5,529 nucleotides of DNA from an uncultured Pseudomonadota bacterium (lineage in GTDB: Bacteria; Pseudomonadota; Gammaproteobacteria; Methylococcales; Methylomonadaceae): positions 1-5,529 of the forward strand of contig CAIUWU010000157.1 of NCBI GenBank assembly GCA_903902945.1. Reading direction: 5' to 3'. The position numbers were made by a program, and so were the translations under genes. This document shows positions 5,208 through 5,529 of this stretch, in pieces (position 1 is the stretch's first letter; every line of letters begins with the position of its first letter). Under the pieces are notes generated by a model. The model had not been told where the DNA came from. It searched no databases and saw only the letters and a list, made by a program, of their open reading frames with translations.

Positions 5208-5529
5208 TGAATACTGATTTATCCATATTACATCTCGTCAAAGAAGCCAGCGTTGTCGTGCAGTTTGTGATGTTTATTCTGCTTTCGGCATCGGTTGCTT
5301 CATGGACTTTCATTTTTTCGAAACGCAAAGAACTCAAGCAATCGATTGAAGTTACTGATAATTTTGAAGATGAATTCTGGTCGGGTTTGGGGCTGGCTGA
5401 GTTGTATAAAAAAATGTCTAATGATCGTTTTGATCCCGAAGGTATTGAAAAAATCTTCCTCGCCGGTTATCGCGAATTTGCTCGCATGCGTCAGAAAGGT
5501 GACGTAGAGCCGGTAGTTCAGGTCGAAAG
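5207..5529 (+). CDS. tolQ: TolQ, N-terminal part (runs off the window)
   Basis: TolQ is the inner-membrane proton-channel subunit that, with TolR, energises TolA in the Tol-Pal system for outer-membrane constriction at division. The frame opens at ATG 5207, sharing bases with the ybgC stop (TGATG), and stays open to the edge: 107 codons plus two bases. The N-terminus MNTDLSILHLVKEASVVVQF is followed by one membrane segment (about residues 16-37, ending ASVASWTFIF) and then FSKRKELKQ and DNFEDEFWSG (51-60). These match the E. coli TolQ pattern (ASLLVKLIM, SIASWAIII, FEDKFWSG). The conserved later membrane helices lie beyond the window. ExbB and MotA relatives were considered, but the ybgC neighbour and the FEDEFWSG block favour TolQ. 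No clear ribosome binding site is present, so translation is likely coupled to ybgC. Confidence 0.93.
   Translation, partial: MNTDLSILHLVKEASVVVQFVMFILLSASVASWTFIFSKRKELKQSIEVTDNFEDEFWSGLGLAELYKKMSNDRFDPEGIEKIFLAGYREFARMRQKGDVEPVVQVE

Noticed and set aside
5295..5507. Plus-strand open frame near the right edge
   Set aside because: It is out of frame with tolQ, which starts at 5207 and matches the TolQ family. The translation of this frame is not protein-like.
1..5529. CRISPR array, tRNA gene, riboswitch or a new defence system
   Set aside because: I saw no regularly spaced repeats, no tRNA-like cloverleaf sequence near the 5S end and no long conserved leader. All intact genes belong to known core families except the common-type thioredoxin-like protein.

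Overview
The window looks like chromosomal DNA of a gammaproteobacterium with moderate GC content. The main evidence is the uninterrupted order yebC-ruvC-ruvA-ruvB-ybgC-tolQ, which is the arrangement known from Pseudomonas and many other gammaproteobacteria. In E. coli the ruv and tol loci are separate. The genus cannot be fixed from the sequence. A methanotroph-like (Methylococcales) or similar environmental lineage is only a guess.

Layout. Positions 1-55 are the 3' end of a 5S rRNA gene, followed by a strong intrinsic terminator (63-90), so the window opens at the end of an rRNA operon. Positions 91-615 hold no intact gene. Inside this stretch (203-462) is a decayed C-terminal piece of an IS5-family transposase with an in-frame stop and a frameshift, followed by a short hydrophobic reading frame of unknown origin (465-599). 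A small membrane-anchored, TlpA/ResA-like thioredoxin-fold protein is encoded on the minus strand (616-1104). It diverges from a phosphoserine phosphatase gene of the type found in plants and animals (1200-1841, plus strand).

From 1902 to the end, all genes lie on the plus strand and are tightly packed. They are yebC (translation factor or regulator), ruvC (Holliday junction resolvase), ruvA and ruvB (branch-migration motor), ybgC (hotdog-fold acyl-CoA thioesterase) and the first 107 codons of tolQ, which runs off the window. Gaps are 14 bp (yebC/ruvC), ATGA overlap (ruvC/ruvA), ATGA overlap (ruvA/ruvB), 9 bp (ruvB/ybgC) and TGATG overlap (ybgC/tolQ). This spacing suggests one transcript with translational coupling.

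How the genes work together: RuvA binds the four-way junction, RuvB drives branch migration by ATP hydrolysis and RuvC cuts the junction, so the central block is a complete RuvABC resolvasome. YbgC and TolQ begin the Tol-Pal cell-envelope cluster that should continue past the right edge. I see no sign of a new defence, mobile or biosynthetic system. The unusual parts are the scarred junction between the rRNA operon and the yebC-ruv-tol block, the orphan thioredoxin-like gene, and the weakly signalled TTG start of ruvC.
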